The notes: a model not told the origin generated them from the letters alone. DNA of 64,000 nt from Saccharomonospora viridis DSM 43017 (GCF_000023865.1 NC_013159.1:4242001-4306000), one strand, 5' to 3'; shown: positions 53,481 to 63,270, counted from the first letter of the stretch. A program made the numbers and translations.

Positions 53481-54313
53481 CGGACGAACGTAGGGGGCCC
53501 GGCGAGGCCGCCGGCCCTCCATGGTCTGTCGACGTGCTCGCCGACCTGCACGCCGGAGTGTTGGACGAGCAGGAGGCGGCCGAACTGTGGCCGCGGGTGA
53601 ACGCCGACCCCGGGGCTCGGGCGATCATCGAGGCGTTGGAGTCGACCAAGGCCGACCTCTCCGGATTCGCCGCGTTGGACGTCGTCCCCATGCCCGCCGA
53701 CGTGGCGGCCCGGATCGACGCCGCGCTGGCCCAAGAGCAGCAAGCCCGGCGACAGGCATCCCAGCAGGCCCAGCCGACGGCACCACAGCAGGGATCACCA
53801 GGGGGAACGCCGCAGGATTCGAACGTCGTCAGCCTCGACGCGGCCCGCGCCAGGCGTAACAAACGTCTCGGCTGGGGCATGGGGCTGTTGACCGCGGCGG
53901 CCGCCGTGATCGCGGCCGCCGTCGTGGTGCTTCCGAACATGTCGAACGACCCCGACGGGTCCGACCAGCTGGCCGAGCCGACGAGCCCCCAGGCGACTCA
54001 ACCCGCCGAACCGCCCTCACTGGCGGTGGACAGCGACAACCTCAGCGCGGCCGTGGGTGAGATCACCGGTGTTCGTGACTTCGGCCCCTTGGGCGACGAA
54101 CAACGTCTCGACGCGTGTCTCGCCGCGAACGGCATCGACCCCGCCGTGCAGCCGGTGGGCTTCCGCCCCGCCACCATCGACGGCGAGGAAGCCGTGTTGG
54201 TACTGCTCACGACGGGGAACCTGGGGCAACTGCGGCTACTGGCCCTCGCTCCGGACTGTGGACCCGACAACCCAGGCCTGCTGATGGATGAGACCGTTGG
54301 CCGGCAAGGCTGA
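53477..54313 (+). CDS. Membrane protein, probable anti-sigma factor of SigM
   Basis: 278 residues. Cytoplasmic N-terminus (WSVDVLADLHAGVLDEQEAAELW resembles an anti-sigma domain without the zinc HxxxCxxC), Gln/Ala-rich linker, one membrane helix (GMGLLTAAAAVIAAAVVVLP), then an extracellular domain with two Cys (DACLAANG and APDCGPDN). The gene overlaps sigM by 4 nt and matches Rv3912. The anti-sigma role is inferred from position and topology. Confidence 0.75.
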   Translation: MTDERRGPGEAAGPPWSVDVLADLHAGVLDEQEAAELWPRVNADPGARAIIEALESTKADLSGFAALDVVPMPADVAARIDAALAQEQQARRQASQQAQPTAPQQGSPGGTPQDSNVVSLDAARARRNKRLGWGMGLLTAAAAVIAAAVVVLPNMSNDPDGSDQLAEPTSPQATQPAEPPSLAVDSDNLSAAVGEITGVRDFGPLGDEQRLDACLAANGIDPAVQPVGFRPATIDGEEAVLVLLTTGNLGQLRLLALAPDCGPDNPGLLMDETVGRQG

Positions 54314-54345
54314 ATCTCACGTGTGTTCTTCATCGACGGACGGCG

Positions 54346-54371
54346 GGAACAGTCACGCCTACGATGCTGTT
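54346..54371 (+). promoter_or_regulatory. SigR/SigH-type promoter of trxBA
   Basis: GGAAC (54346-54350), 18 nt, then GTT (54369-54371): the thiol-stress ECF sigma consensus GGAAC/T-N18-GTT. It lies about 40 nt upstream of trxB, a known member of that regulon in Streptomyces and Mycobacterium. Confidence 0.65.
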
Positions 54372-54409
54372 GACCAGGGTGAGCAGCGTTGTCGAAGCGG
54401 AGGGCGCAG

Positions 54410-55402
54410 GTGAGCGAAGACATTCGAAACCTCATCATCGTGGGGTCCGGGCCGGCGGGGTACACGGCGGCGATTTACGCCGCGCGGGCCCAGCTCGAAC
54501 CGCTGGTGTTCGAGGGCACCCAATTCGGTGGTGCGTTGATGACCACCACCGAGGTGGAGAACTACCCCGGTTTCCGGTCGGGCATCCAGGGGCCGGACCT
54601 CATGCAGGAGATGCGGGAGCAGGCCAAGGTCTTCGGCGCTGACCTGCGGCAGGAGGACGTCGAGGAACTGGAGCTGACCGGGCCGATCAAGTACGTCACG
54701 GCCCACGGTAAGCGTTACGCGGCCCACGCCGTGATCCTCGCGATGGGGGCTGCCGCCCGTCACCTCCACGTCCCCGGTGAGCAGAAGTTGTTCGGCCGCG
54801 GGGTGTCCTCGTGTGCCACCTGCGACGGGTTCTTCTTCCGCGATCAGGACATCGCTGTCGTCGGTGGCGGTGACTCGGCGATGGAGGAGGCGACCTTCCT
54901 CACGAAGTTCGCACGCAGTGTCACCATCATCCACCGGCGGGAGGAGTTCCGCGCCTCGAAGATCATGTTGGAGCGGGCCCGCGCCAACGAGAAGATCAAG
55001 TGGAAGTTGAACTCCGAGGTCATCGAGGTGCTCGGTGACGACAAGGTGAGCGGGCTCAAGCTGCGCGACACCGTGACGGGCGAGGAGTCCACACTGGACG
55101 TCACGGGATTCTTCCTGGCCATCGGCCATGATCCGCGCAGCGAACTCGTGCGTGGTCAGGTGGACACCGACGAGGACGGCTACGTGCTGACGAAGGGCCG
55201 TACTTCCCACACGAACCTCGACGGTGTCTTCGCCGCGGGCGACCTGGTGGACCGTACCTATCGGCAGGCGATCACGGCGGCGGGCTCGGGTTGCGCGGCC
55301 GCGATCGACGCGGAACGCTGGCTCGCCGAGCACACCACTGTCGCCGAGGCGAGTGAGAGCTCCGAATTCGTGGGCGGTGGGTACGCCACGCGCGCCAACT
55401 GA
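54410..55402 (+). CDS. trxB: Thioredoxin reductase
   Basis: 330 residues, FAD flavoprotein. FAD loop [14 protein letters not shown] at the N-terminus, redox-active pair CATC in [16 protein letters not shown] loop [11 protein letters not shown] and the C-terminal [20 protein letters not shown] 54410 chosen because GGAGGG lies 7 nt upstream. Followed by trxA; the pair reduces cytosolic disulphides using NADPH. Confidence 0.96.
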   Translation: MSEDIRNLIIVGSGPAGYTAAIYAARAQLEPLVFEGTQFGGALMTTTEVENYPGFRSGIQGPDLMQEMREQAKVFGADLRQEDVEELELTGPIKYVTAHGKRYAAHAVILAMGAAARHLHVPGEQKLFGRGVSSCATCDGFFFRDQDIAVVGGGDSAMEEATFLTKFARSVTIIHRREEFRASKIMLERARANEKIKWKLNSEVIEVLGDDKVSGLKLRDTVTGEESTLDVTGFFLAIGHDPRSELVRGQVDTDEDGYVLTKGRTSHTNLDGVFAAGDLVDRTYRQAITAAGSGCAAAIDAERWLAEHTTVAEASESSEFVGGGYATRAN

Positions 55403-55432
55403 CTACCCGGTCGAACCATCACAGGAGAGAAG

Positions 55433-55759
55433 ATGACGAACACCGTTGAGGTGACCGACTCGAACTTCGCCGACGAGGTGCTGGCGCACGACAAGCCGGT
55501 CCTCGTGGATTTCTGGGCGACTTGGTGCGGGCCGTGCAAGATGATCGCGCCGGTGCTGGAGGAGATCGCCGCCGAGCACGGGGACAAGCTGCGGGTCGCG
55601 AAGCTCGACACCGACGCCAACCCCAACACGACCAGGGACTACCAGGTCATGTCGATCCCGACCATGATCCTGTTCCAGGACGGCAAGCCGGTGAAGCAGA
55701 TCGTCGGTGCCAAGCCGAAGGCGGCGTTGCTGAACGACCTCGCCGACGTGTTGCAGTAA
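55433..55759 (+). CDS. trxA: Thioredoxin
   Basis: 108 residues. Active site ATWCGPCKMIAPVLEE, cis-Pro loop MSIPTMILFQDG and the C-terminal helix. ATG with ribosome site AGGAGAG. Ends operon with trxB; a strong terminator follows. Confidence 0.97.
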   Translation: MTNTVEVTDSNFADEVLAHDKPVLVDFWATWCGPCKMIAPVLEEIAAEHGDKLRVAKLDTDANPNTTRDYQVMSIPTMILFQDGKPVKQIVGAKPKAALLNDLADVLQ

Positions 55760-55781
55760 ATTCCGTGTGAATTCACAAGCG

Positions 55782-55831
55782 AAAAGAAACCCGTGACGCG
55801 TGATATTCGTGGCGCGTCACGGGTTTCTTTT
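55782..55831 (+). terminator. Terminator after trxA (perfect 19-bp stem)
   Basis: AAAAGAAACCCGTGACGCG (55782-55800) is exactly complementary to 55813-55831 across a 12-nt loop. The run of T at the 3' side (TTTCTTTT) makes a classic intrinsic terminator. Confidence 0.9.
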
Positions 55832-55987
55832 CATTGGGCCATCCGGGTAGGTGACGAAGCGGATGAGCCCTCCGTCCTCACGTTCCGTCGGCACGGCACA
55901 ATAGGGGTTGCAGGCCCCTTGGCCGATGAAGAGTTTGCAGACATCCACGAGCAACGCACTACGTGCCCAAGGAATAGCGAGGAGTGC

Positions 55988-57136
55988 ATGCGGGTACTCC
56001 GCCGCGGCGACACCGGACCGGAAGTCGCCGAAATCAGGTCCATGCTCTCGGCTCTGGATCTTCTCCCGCCCAGCGAGGAGGCCAACGGACACGCGGCGTT
56101 CTTCGACCAGCAGGTCGAGCACGCGGTCCGCGCCTTCCAGCAGCAGCGCGGGTTGATTACCGATGGAGTGGTCGGGCCGGCCACTTACCGGGCGCTACGT
56201 GGCTCGACCTATCACCTCGGCAGTAGACCGTTGGCGTACTCGGTCTCGTCACCCGTGCACGGTGACGACGTGTTCGCGCTGCAGGAACGGCTGACCGAAC
56301 TCGGCTACGACGCCGGACGGCCGGACGGTGGTTTCGGTCCACAGACCGAGCGGGCTTTGAAGAACTTCCAGCGTGACTATGGGCTGGTGGTGGACGGTAT
56401 CTGTGGTCCGGCGACCGTGCGGGCGTTGCGGCAGTTGTCGCCGCGCGCGCGTGGTGGCCGGCCGGTGTTCCTCCGCGAACAGGAACATCTGCGCAGGTCG
56501 GGTCCAAGGCTTCGGGGTAAACGCATCGTCATCGATCCCGGCCACGGTGGTTCCGACCTCGGCGTCTCCGTCGCCGGGGTGAATGAGGCGGACATCGCCT
56601 GGGACCTGGCGCGCAGGCTGGAGGGCCGGATGAAGGCCACCGGCATGGAGGCCCTGCTTTCTCGTGGCCCGGACCACAGCCCGTCGGAACTGCAGCGGGC
56701 ACAGTTCGCCAACGACGCCGGTGCCGATCTGTTCCTGTCGTTGCACTGTGACGGCAACCGTTCCCCTCGCGCGCAGGGGGTGGCGAGTTTCCACTTCGGT
56801 ACGGGCAACGGCACCACCTCCACGGTGGGCGAGTTGCTGGCCGGCTACATCCAGCGCGAGCTCGCCGCTCGAACGGGCATGCTCGACTGCCGTACCCACC
56901 CGAAGACCTGGGACATCTTCACGCGGACCCGCTGTCCCGCGGTTCGGGTGGAGATCGGTTACCTCACCAACGACGAGGACCGCCGGAGGTTGTCCGATCC
57001 GGCATTCCGTGACGTGGTGGCCGAAGGCATCCTCATCGCGGTGAAGCGTTTGTACCTGCTCGGGGAGAACGACCAGCCGACGGGCACGTTCACGTTCGCC
57101 GACGTTTTGGCGCACGAACTTCTCAAGACCGAGTAA
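55988..57136 (+). CDS. cwlM: CwlM-like N-acetylmuramoyl-L-alanine amidase-family protein
   Basis: 382 residues, no signal peptide. Two peptidoglycan-binding modules (LRRGDTGPEVAEIRSML and DDVFALQERLTELGY) precede an Amidase_3 domain with IVIDPGHGGSDLG, NEADIAWDLARRL, FLSLHCDGN and RVEIGYLTN. The zinc His/Glu residues look retained. In mycobacteria CwlM is a cytosolic regulator that activates MurA when phosphorylated; lack of a signal peptide and location by murJ/trxA fit that. ATG 55988 with AGGAG; 150 nt separate it from the trxA terminator. Confidence 0.9.
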   Translation: MRVLRRGDTGPEVAEIRSMLSALDLLPPSEEANGHAAFFDQQVEHAVRAFQQQRGLITDGVVGPATYRALRGSTYHLGSRPLAYSVSSPVHGDDVFALQERLTELGYDAGRPDGGFGPQTERALKNFQRDYGLVVDGICGPATVRALRQLSPRARGGRPVFLREQEHLRRSGPRLRGKRIVIDPGHGGSDLGVSVAGVNEADIAWDLARRLEGRMKATGMEALLSRGPDHSPSELQRAQFANDAGADLFLSLHCDGNRSPRAQGVASFHFGTGNGTTSTVGELLAGYIQRELAARTGMLDCRTHPKTWDIFTRTRCPAVRVEIGYLTNDEDRRRLSDPAFRDVVAEGILIAVKRLYLLGENDQPTGTFTFADVLAHELLKTE

Positions 57137-57145
57137 CAGCAGCAG

Positions 57146-57242
57146 TTATCCACCCACGAACGGGTGAAAACTGTGGATATCTCAGCGACTTACACGCAGG
57201 CCTGTGGATAACTCGTCAATTTATCCACAGGCCTGTGGATAA
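57146..57242. promoter_or_regulatory. DnaA-box cluster between cwlM and GNAT gene
   Basis: Perfect TTATCCACA boxes at 57203-57211 (minus), 57221-57229 (plus) and 57234-57242 (minus); near-perfect at 57146-57154 (TTATCCACC) and 57172-57180 (minus, ATATCCACA). The central three form closely packed inverted and direct repeats (GCCTGTGGATAA..TTATCCACAGGC). Confidence 0.85.
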
Positions 57243-57260
57243 CTCTGCGGGTATCGACCG

Positions 57261-57899
57261 CTATGCCTGCACGATGGTCGGCTCCGCGGTCGTCACACTG
57301 ACCTGCCCCAGCAGCTTCTCCAGCGCGGCCTCCACGTCGGCCTTCCAGGAGATCCCCGAACGCAGCTCCAGCCGTAGCCGCGGCCAACGGGGATGCGGCC
57401 GTACCGTCTTGAACCCGACACTGCGCAGGAACGCGGCGGGCACGACACAGATGTGCTCGTCGTCCTCGGTTTCCGGCTGCGCGTCCCCGAACGCCTCGAT
57501 CGCCCGCACACCACGCTTCGTCAGATCCGCGACCGCGGCCTGCACCAAGGCTCGCCCGAACCCACTGCCCCGGAACTCCGGCAGCACGTAGAACGCGGTC
57601 AACAACACCGCATCGGGACTGGGCGGCGAAGTGGGGAACGCCCCTGCCCGCGGCACGGCGTTCGGTGGCGCGTAGAGCACGAATCCCACCAGCAGGTCAC
57701 CGCTGTAGACGAGTCGGCCACACGAGCCCCACTCCAGCAGCACCGACGACACCCAGGCTTCCTTCTCCACCTCGGTCTCGCCGAACTGCTCCGCCTGCTC
57801 CTTCAGATGTGGAGCGACCTCCCAGTACACGCACCGGCGGCAGCTCAACGGAAGCTGCTCCAGGTTGTCCAGCGTGACGCCCACGACGCGTCGTGACAC
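57261..57899 (-). CDS. GNAT-family acetyltransferase (Rv3916c-like)
   Basis: 212 residues. The GNAT acetyl-CoA motif appears as VLPEFRGSGFGRALVQAAVADLT, preceded by strand GFVLYAPP. N-terminus has a Cys pair, PLSCRRCVYWE. GTG 57899 has GGGGAGG 4-5 nt upstream. Conserved between cwlM and parB in actinobacteria; substrate unknown. Confidence 0.88.
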   Translation of the reverse strand: MSRRVVGVTLDNLEQLPLSCRRCVYWEVAPHLKEQAEQFGETEVEKEAWVSSVLLEWGSCGRLVYSGDLLVGFVLYAPPNAVPRAGAFPTSPPSPDAVLLTAFYVLPEFRGSGFGRALVQAAVADLTKRGVRAIEAFGDAQPETEDDEHICVVPAAFLRSVGFKTVRPHPRWPRLRLELRSGISWKADVEAALEKLLGQVSVTTAEPTIVQA

Positions 57900-58137
57900 C
57901 GAACCTCCCCAAAACGAAGAATCCCGCCTGCGGACAAACCGGCGCGTGTGGCAAACGTCAACCGCCGAAAGCCCCGCATGAGCATATGGGGCTGTGAGAA
58001 GCCCCGCCAAGCCCCCGGACCTCGGAGGGACTGAAGTTACACTCGGATCACACCTTCAGCGCAGAAACCGACAGCGTCACGACAACGAACGACAACGAAC
58101 AACGTGCTTCCTTGGCGAAGCGGAAGCGAAGTGTGTG

Positions 58138-59478
58138 ATGACTTCCTCGCAGTCTCCGCAACCGGCGCAGTATCGGCCGGGCTCTGAACCGGCTCGGCAG
58201 AAGCTCGACCCGCACATCGACCGTTACGCCGCCCGTACCGCGGGCATGACGGCATCGGAGATCCGAGCGTTGTTCGCGGTAGCAAGCCGCCCCGAGGTCG
58301 TGTCGCTGGCCGGCGGTATGCCGAACCTCGCGGCCCTGCCGTTGGACTCCTTGTCGGAGCAGATGTCGGAACTCGTCGCCAGGGACGGGCTCGTCGCGCT
58401 CCAGTACGGCTCCGCGCAGGGCGTCCCCGCGTTGCGGGAGCAGATCTGCGAGGTGATGGCCATGGAAGGCATCACCGCCCACCCGGACGACATCGTCGTC
58501 ACCGTCGGCTCCCAGATGGGGTTGGACATGGTGACACGACTGTTCTGCGACCCAGGTGACGTCGTCATCGCCGAAGGACCGTCGTACGTCGGCGCGCTCG
58601 GCTCCTTCGCGGCCTACCAGGCGCAGGTCGTCCACGTCGCGATGGACGACGACGGTCTGGTGCCCGAGGCGCTGCGTGAGGCCCTCGCCCAGGCGAAACA
58701 GGAGGGGAAGCGGGTCAAGCTCCTGTACACCATTCCGAATTTCCACAACCCGGCGGGTGTGACGCTGTCCGTGGAGCGTCGCGCCGAGATCGTGGAGATC
58801 TGCGCCGAGCACGACGTGCTCATCCTCGAGGACAACCCGTACGGCCTGCTCGGCTTCGACGGACAGACCTACCCGTCGTTGCGTTCGATGGCCCCGGACA
58901 ACGTCGTGTACCTGGGGTCGTTCTCCAAGACGTTCGCCTCCGGTCTGCGCGTCGGCTGGGTGCTCGCGCCACACGCGGTGCGGGAGAAGCTCGTATTGGC
59001 CGCCGAATCCGCGACGCTGTGCCCACCGACTCTGAACCAACTGGTCGTGTCGAAGTACCTCGCCACCCACGACTGGAAGGGGCAGATCAAGACTTTCCGG
59101 GAGAACTACCGCGAACGGCGCGACGCCATGTTGTCGGCGCTGGAACAGCACCTACCCGAGGGGTGCACCTGGACGCGGCCGGAGGGTGGCTTCTACGTGT
59201 GGGTCACCGTTCCCGAAGGCGTCGACACCAAGGCCATGCTGCCCCGGGCCGTGACGGCGCGGGTCGCGTACGCCTCCGGAACCGGTTTCTACGCCGACGG
59301 CTTGGGCAGCCGGCAGATGCGGTTGTCCTACTGCTATCCCACCCCCGAACGCATCCGCGAGGGTGTTCGCCGGCTCGCCGGTGTGTTGGAGTCCGAGATG
59401 GAGCTCATGCGCACCTTCGGTAGCGTCACCAGCCGTGCGGTCTCGGGGCCTCAGTTCCCCGGACCGGACACCGCGTGA
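58138..59478 (+). CDS. PLP-dependent aminotransferase (class I/II)
   Basis: 446 residues, fold type I. YGSAQGVPALREQI, VGSQMGLDMVTRLF, LYTIPNFHNPAGV, LILEDNPYGLLGF and the PLP-binding Lys in GSFSKTFASGLRVGW. It resembles 2-aminoadipate or aromatic aminotransferases of the LysN/ARO8 group without a GntR domain. ATG 58138; the 238 nt upstream hold only a short direct repeat (ACGACAACGA twice) and a TACACT -10 candidate. Substrate not determined. Found beside parB in several actinobacteria. Confidence 0.88.
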   Translation: MTSSQSPQPAQYRPGSEPARQKLDPHIDRYAARTAGMTASEIRALFAVASRPEVVSLAGGMPNLAALPLDSLSEQMSELVARDGLVALQYGSAQGVPALREQICEVMAMEGITAHPDDIVVTVGSQMGLDMVTRLFCDPGDVVIAEGPSYVGALGSFAAYQAQVVHVAMDDDGLVPEALREALAQAKQEGKRVKLLYTIPNFHNPAGVTLSVERRAEIVEICAEHDVLILEDNPYGLLGFDGQTYPSLRSMAPDNVVYLGSFSKTFASGLRVGWVLAPHAVREKLVLAAESATLCPPTLNQLVVSKYLATHDWKGQIKTFRENYRERRDAMLSALEQHLPEGCTWTRPEGGFYVWVTVPEGVDTKAMLPRAVTARVAYASGTGFYADGLGSRQMRLSYCYPTPERIREGVRRLAGVLESEMELMRTFGSVTSRAVSGPQFPGPDTA

Positions 59479-59541
59479 GTCGCCGCGACCTCATTCCACA
59501 CATCACTCGAAAGCACGTTCACAATCGGTGAGGAGCCCGCG

Positions 59542-60492
59542 TTGGCCGAAGGTACTGTCGCTGTTCTCGCAGGTGGTCTGTCCCACGAGCGGGATGTCTC
59601 GCTGCGATCGGGCCGTCGACTCTCCGTGGCGTTGCGCGACCAGGGCCTCACGGTGCAGGAGTGGGACACCGACGCGAGTCTGCTCGACCGGTTGAAGACC
59701 GAGAAACCGGACGCCGCCGTCGTCGCGTTGCACGGCGGGGAAGGGGAGAACGGCTCGATCCAGACCGTGTTGGAGATGCTGGGCGTGCCGTTCGTGGGAA
59801 CGAGTTCGCGCGGCTGCCGTCGGGCGTGGGACAAGCCGATCGCCAAAGCACTGGTCTCCAAGGCGGGTTTCTCCACCCCTGATTGGGTCGCGCTGCCGCA
59901 CAGCACGTTCCGGGAGCTGGGTGCGCAGCCGGTGCTCGACGCGATGGTGGAACGCCTGGGACTTCCGTTGATCCTCAAACCCGACCAAGGGGGTTCGGCT
60001 CTCGGCGCCCAGGTGGTCCGTGACGCGGCGGACCTCCCCGCCGCGATGGTGGGTTGCTTCGCATACGGCGACACGGTGCTCGCCGAGCGTTTCATCGACG
60101 GTGTCGAAGTGGCGGTGACCGTGGTCGAGTACGAGGACGGACCGAAGGCGCTGCCCGCCGTGGAGATCGTCCCCGAAGGCGGTGTCTACGACTACACCGC
60201 CCGCTACACCGCCGGACTCACCGACTTCTTCGCCCCGGCTCGGCTCTCGGAGGAGGTGGCCGAGGCGGTGAGTGATCTCGCGGTGAGCGCTCACACCCTG
60301 TTGGGGCTACGGGACATCTCCCGGACCGACGCGGTCGTCGCCTCCGACGGCACCGTGCATTTCCTGGAGGTCAACTCCTCGCCCGGACTCACCGAGACGT
60401 CCACGGTGCCGATGGCGTTGGAAGCGGCGGGTACCTCACTCGGCGCGGTGTTCACCGATCTGGTGCAGCGCGCGGTTCAGCGGGGAAGCTGA
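59542..60492 (+). CDS. D-alanine-D-alanine ligase-like ATP-grasp enzyme
   Basis: 316 residues, ATP-grasp fold. N-terminal VAVLAGGLSHERDVSLRSG (Glu/Ser of Ddl), VVALHGGEGENGSIQTVLEM, LPLILKPDQGGSALGA and the end VHFLEVNSSPGLTETSTVPMA. All marks of Ddl are present, though the protein is shorter than E. coli Ddl and may be a paralogue. TTG start with GAGGAG 8 nt upstream. Substrate assumed D-Ala. Confidence 0.85.
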   Translation: MAEGTVAVLAGGLSHERDVSLRSGRRLSVALRDQGLTVQEWDTDASLLDRLKTEKPDAAVVALHGGEGENGSIQTVLEMLGVPFVGTSSRGCRRAWDKPIAKALVSKAGFSTPDWVALPHSTFRELGAQPVLDAMVERLGLPLILKPDQGGSALGAQVVRDAADLPAAMVGCFAYGDTVLAERFIDGVEVAVTVVEYEDGPKALPAVEIVPEGGVYDYTARYTAGLTDFFAPARLSEEVAEAVSDLAVSAHTLLGLRDISRTDAVVASDGTVHFLEVNSSPGLTETSTVPMALEAAGTSLGAVFTDLVQRAVQRGS

Positions 60493-60523
60493 TCGGCTGT
60501 GGTGGTCGTCCACCACAGCCGAT
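60492..60523 (+). terminator. Terminator after the Ddl-like gene
   Basis: ATCGGCTGTGGTGG (60492-60505) is exactly complementary to CCACCACAGCCGAT (60510-60523), 4-nt loop. It starts at the last base of the stop codon. Confidence 0.75.
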
Positions 60524-60581
60524 TTCGAGATCGTCACCGTGACGAAATGCCCCGGTGTCATCGGTCATCCGTTTTAGCTGT

Positions 60582-61568
60582 CTAATTTGACTTATTTGTC
60601 GAGTTCGGGGTCATGAGAGCGACGATGCGCTCCAGATCCTCCAACGAACCGAACTCGACCACGATGCGGCCTTTACGACGACCGACGTCCACCTTCACCC
60701 GCGTGTCGAATGCGTCCGACAACCGCTCGGCGAGAGCCTCGACTCCCGGTGCCTGCACCGGCTTACGAGCAGCTTTCCGCTGCTTCGGTTTGGACTCGCT
60801 CTTAGCGAGCGTGACCGCCTCCTCGGTCGCTCGGACGGACAGTCCCTCCGCCACGATGCGCCCGGCGAGTTCCTCCTGCTGATCCGGATCGTCGAGCGAC
60901 AGCAACGCACGAGCATGACCCGCCGACAACACCCCGGCCGCCACCCGCCGTTGCACAGGAAGGGGCAACCGCAGCAGCCGAATGGTGTTGGTGATCACCG
61001 GCCGGCTCCGGCCGATACGCGCGGCCAGTTCCTCGTGCGTCACGCCGAACTCGTCAAGCAGCTGCTGGTACGCTGCCGCCTCCTCCAACGGGTTGAGCTG
61101 CACCCGGTGGATGTTCTCCAGCAGAGCATCCCGCAGCATGGCGTCATCGGACGTATTGCGCACGATCGCCGGGATGTTCTTTAGACCTGCCTGTTGCGCG
61201 GCACGCAACCGGCGCTCGCCCATGACGAGTTCGTATTCGTCCGCCGACAGTCGCCGGACGACGATGGGCTGCATGAGGCCGAATTCGCGGATGGAATGCT
61301 CCAGCTCCGCCAGCGCCTCCTGATCGAACACCTGCCGTGGCTGCTTGGGGTTCGGCTTGACGGCCTCCACCGGGATCTCCCGGTAGACGGCCCCGGCGAC
61401 CTCGCCACCGTGTTCTTGAGACGCACCGCTCACCGCGAAGGAGCCCGGGACGCCCCGCACGCCCACGGCACTGCTCGCGCCCTCACCACGACCACGTTCG
61501 GTATTGATCGGGCCGGTGGGGATCAACGCGGCCAAACCGCGGCCGAGCCCCCCTTTGCGCTCGCTCAT
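60582..61568 (-). CDS. parB: Chromosome-partitioning protein ParB
   Basis: 328 residues. CTP-binding/spreading motif GERRLRA near residue 117, HTH ([21 protein letters not shown]) and C-terminal dimer domain. It loads at parS sites and slides as a CTP clamp. ATG overlaps the parA stop by 4 nt. parS sites lie just upstream of parA and around rsmG. Confidence 0.97.
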   Translation of the reverse strand: MSERKGGLGRGLAALIPTGPINTERGRGEGASSAVGVRGVPGSFAVSGASQEHGGEVAGAVYREIPVEAVKPNPKQPRQVFDQEALAELEHSIREFGLMQPIVVRRLSADEYELVMGERRLRAAQQAGLKNIPAIVRNTSDDAMLRDALLENIHRVQLNPLEEAAAYQQLLDEFGVTHEELAARIGRSRPVITNTIRLLRLPLPVQRRVAAGVLSAGHARALLSLDDPDQQEELAGRIVAEGLSVRATEEAVTLAKSESKPKQRKAARKPVQAPGVEALAERLSDAFDTRVKVDVGRRKGRIVVEFGSLEDLERIVALMTPNSTNKSN

Positions 61569-62467
61569 TGTCGTCGCTCCCTGTTCGATCCACGCTCGGC
61601 GATCTCACGCGCCGCGTCCAGATAGCTCATCGCTCCACGTGAACCCGGGTCGTACGCCAACACCGTCTGGCTGTATCCCGGCGCCTCCGACACCTTCACA
61701 CTCCGCGGAATGACCGTTCGCAGCACGACGTCGCCGAAATGACGGCGCACCTCTTGTGCCACCTGGTCGGCGAGCTTGGTCCTGCCGTCGTACATCGTCA
61801 GCAGGATCGTGGAGACCCTGAGCATCTGATTCAGGTGTCGCTGCACGAGCTCGATGTTGTTCAGCAGCTGCCCGAGACCTTCCAGCGCGTAGTACTCGCA
61901 CTGGATGGGGATCAACACCTCGTGTGCGGTCACGAGGGCGTTCACCGTGAGCAGGCCGAGCGATGGTGGGCAGTCGATGAACACATAGTCGACGCCGAGC
62001 GAATCGAGCGCCTCCCTCGTCAGCGCCTCCTTCAGGCGCGACTCCCGCTGGGCCATGGAGACGAGCTCGATCTCCGCGCCCGCGAGGTCGATGGTCGCCG
62101 GGACGCAGAGCAGGTTCTCCGACTGCGGACTGGCCTGCGTCGCATCGAGCAACGAGACCTCGCCGAGCAACAACTCGTACACCGAGGGAGTGCCGGAACG
62201 GCGGTCCACGTCGAGTGCCGTACTCGCGTTCCCCTGTGGGTCGAGATCGATCACCAGTGTGCGGACGCCGTGAAGCGCGAGCCCCGCGGCGAGGTTGACA
62301 GTGCTCGTCGTCTTCCCCACTCCGCCCTTCTGGTTGGCCACGGTGAGGATGCGCCGGTGGGTGGGCCGCGGCATGGCGTTCTCATCAGGATGGAGGACGC
62401 GAGCAGCGCGCACTGCTTCCTCGGCGATCGGCGTGCCGTACAGGCCGGTCTCGGGGGAAGTGCTCAT
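61565..62467 (-). CDS. parA: Chromosome-partitioning ATPase ParA
   Basis: 300 residues. Deviant Walker A KGGVGKTT at about 45-52, [11 protein letters not shown], Walker [14 protein letters not shown]. The first 40 residues form the actinobacterial N-terminal extension ([22 protein letters not shown]). ATG 62467; a parS site (62501-62516) lies 34 nt upstream. Confidence 0.97.
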   Translation of the reverse strand: MSTSPETGLYGTPIAEEAVRAARVLHPDENAMPRPTHRRILTVANQKGGVGKTTSTVNLAAGLALHGVRTLVIDLDPQGNASTALDVDRRSGTPSVYELLLGEVSLLDATQASPQSENLLCVPATIDLAGAEIELVSMAQRESRLKEALTREALDSLGVDYVFIDCPPSLGLLTVNALVTAHEVLIPIQCEYYALEGLGQLLNNIELVQRHLNQMLRVSTILLTMYDGRTKLADQVAQEVRRHFGDVVLRTVIPRSVKVSEAPGYSQTVLAYDPGSRGAMSYLDAAREIAERGSNRERRQ

Positions 62468-62500
62468 CGTGCACCACCCCACGTCACCGGGACACCGCCC

Positions 62501-62516
62501 TGTTTCACGTGGAACA
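62501..62516. promoter_or_regulatory. parS site 1
   Basis: TGTTTCACGTGGAACA, which on the minus strand is TGTTCCACGTGAAACA, the consensus parS. Lies between parA and rsmG. Confidence 0.92.
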
Positions 62517-62558
62517 TCCGCCGCTCCGTCTTGGTCATCATCCGCTGAGCCAATCCTC

Positions 62559-63236
62559 TCAGTGCTTCTTCCGTCCGCGTTTCCGCGCAACTCCGGGCGG
62601 CCCCGACTCCACCCGTTCGATAGCCACCACGGTGGTCGGCGTGTCTACGATCCCTTCGCCGCACCGTATGATTTCCGGTTCACCGCCACCGGCCTTGTGC
62701 ACAGCCGCCCGGTCCCGCTCGACCTCCTCAGCCGCCGTCTTTCCCTTCAGGGCCAAGAGCACGCCCGAGGGGCGGACCAGCGGCAAACACCATTGGGACA
62801 GCCGAGCCAGTGGAGCGACCGCCCTGGCGGTCACGACATCTGCGGCATCGATCCGACGTCGCACCACTTTCTCCTCGGCGCGTCCACGCTCAACCGTCAC
62901 TGGCAGGTCGAGCGTGTCGACGACCTCGGACAACCACTCGACCCGGCGGGCCATGGGTTCGAGGAGAACAATATCCAGATCGGGACGTGCGATGGCGAGA
63001 GGCACTCCGGGGAATCCGGCGCCGGATCCGACATCGATGACTCGGGCCCCCATGGGAATTCGTTCGTTGACGACCGCCGAGTTCAGCACATGACGATCCC
63101 ACAGGCGGTCCACTTCGCGTGGCCCGATGAGTCCCCGTTCGACGCCGTGCGACGCCAGCAGTTCAACAAACTCCCCGGCGATCGACGCGCGTTCGCCGAA
63201 CACGAGACGCGCCGCCGTCGGGATCGTGGAATCCAC
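62559..63236 (-). CDS. rsmG: 16S rRNA (guanine527-N7)-methyltransferase RsmG
   Basis: 225 residues. SAM motif VIDVGSGAGFPGVPLAIARP, LLEPMARRVEWL, and the following VTARAVAPLARL region. The GTG at 63236 has GGAGG exactly 8 nt upstream, so I reject a longer start; the upstream in-frame codons read through parS sites and are not protein. Ends in a basic tail. Loss of RsmG gives low-level streptomycin resistance in relatives. Confidence 0.93.
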   Translation of the reverse strand: MDSTIPTAARLVFGERASIAGEFVELLASHGVERGLIGPREVDRLWDRHVLNSAVVNERIPMGARVIDVGSGAGFPGVPLAIARPDLDIVLLEPMARRVEWLSEVVDTLDLPVTVERGRAEEKVVRRRIDAADVVTARAVAPLARLSQWCLPLVRPSGVLLALKGKTAAEEVERDRAAVHKAGGGEPEIIRCGEGIVDTPTTVVAIERVESGPPGVARKRGRKKH

Positions 63237-63270
63237 GCTTGTTGCCTCCAATGACACTTCGTCAGACGGT

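Noticed and set aside
62468-62590. N-terminal extension of ParA
   Set aside because: Reads through a parS site; ATG 62467 gives the normal actinobacterial ParA length.
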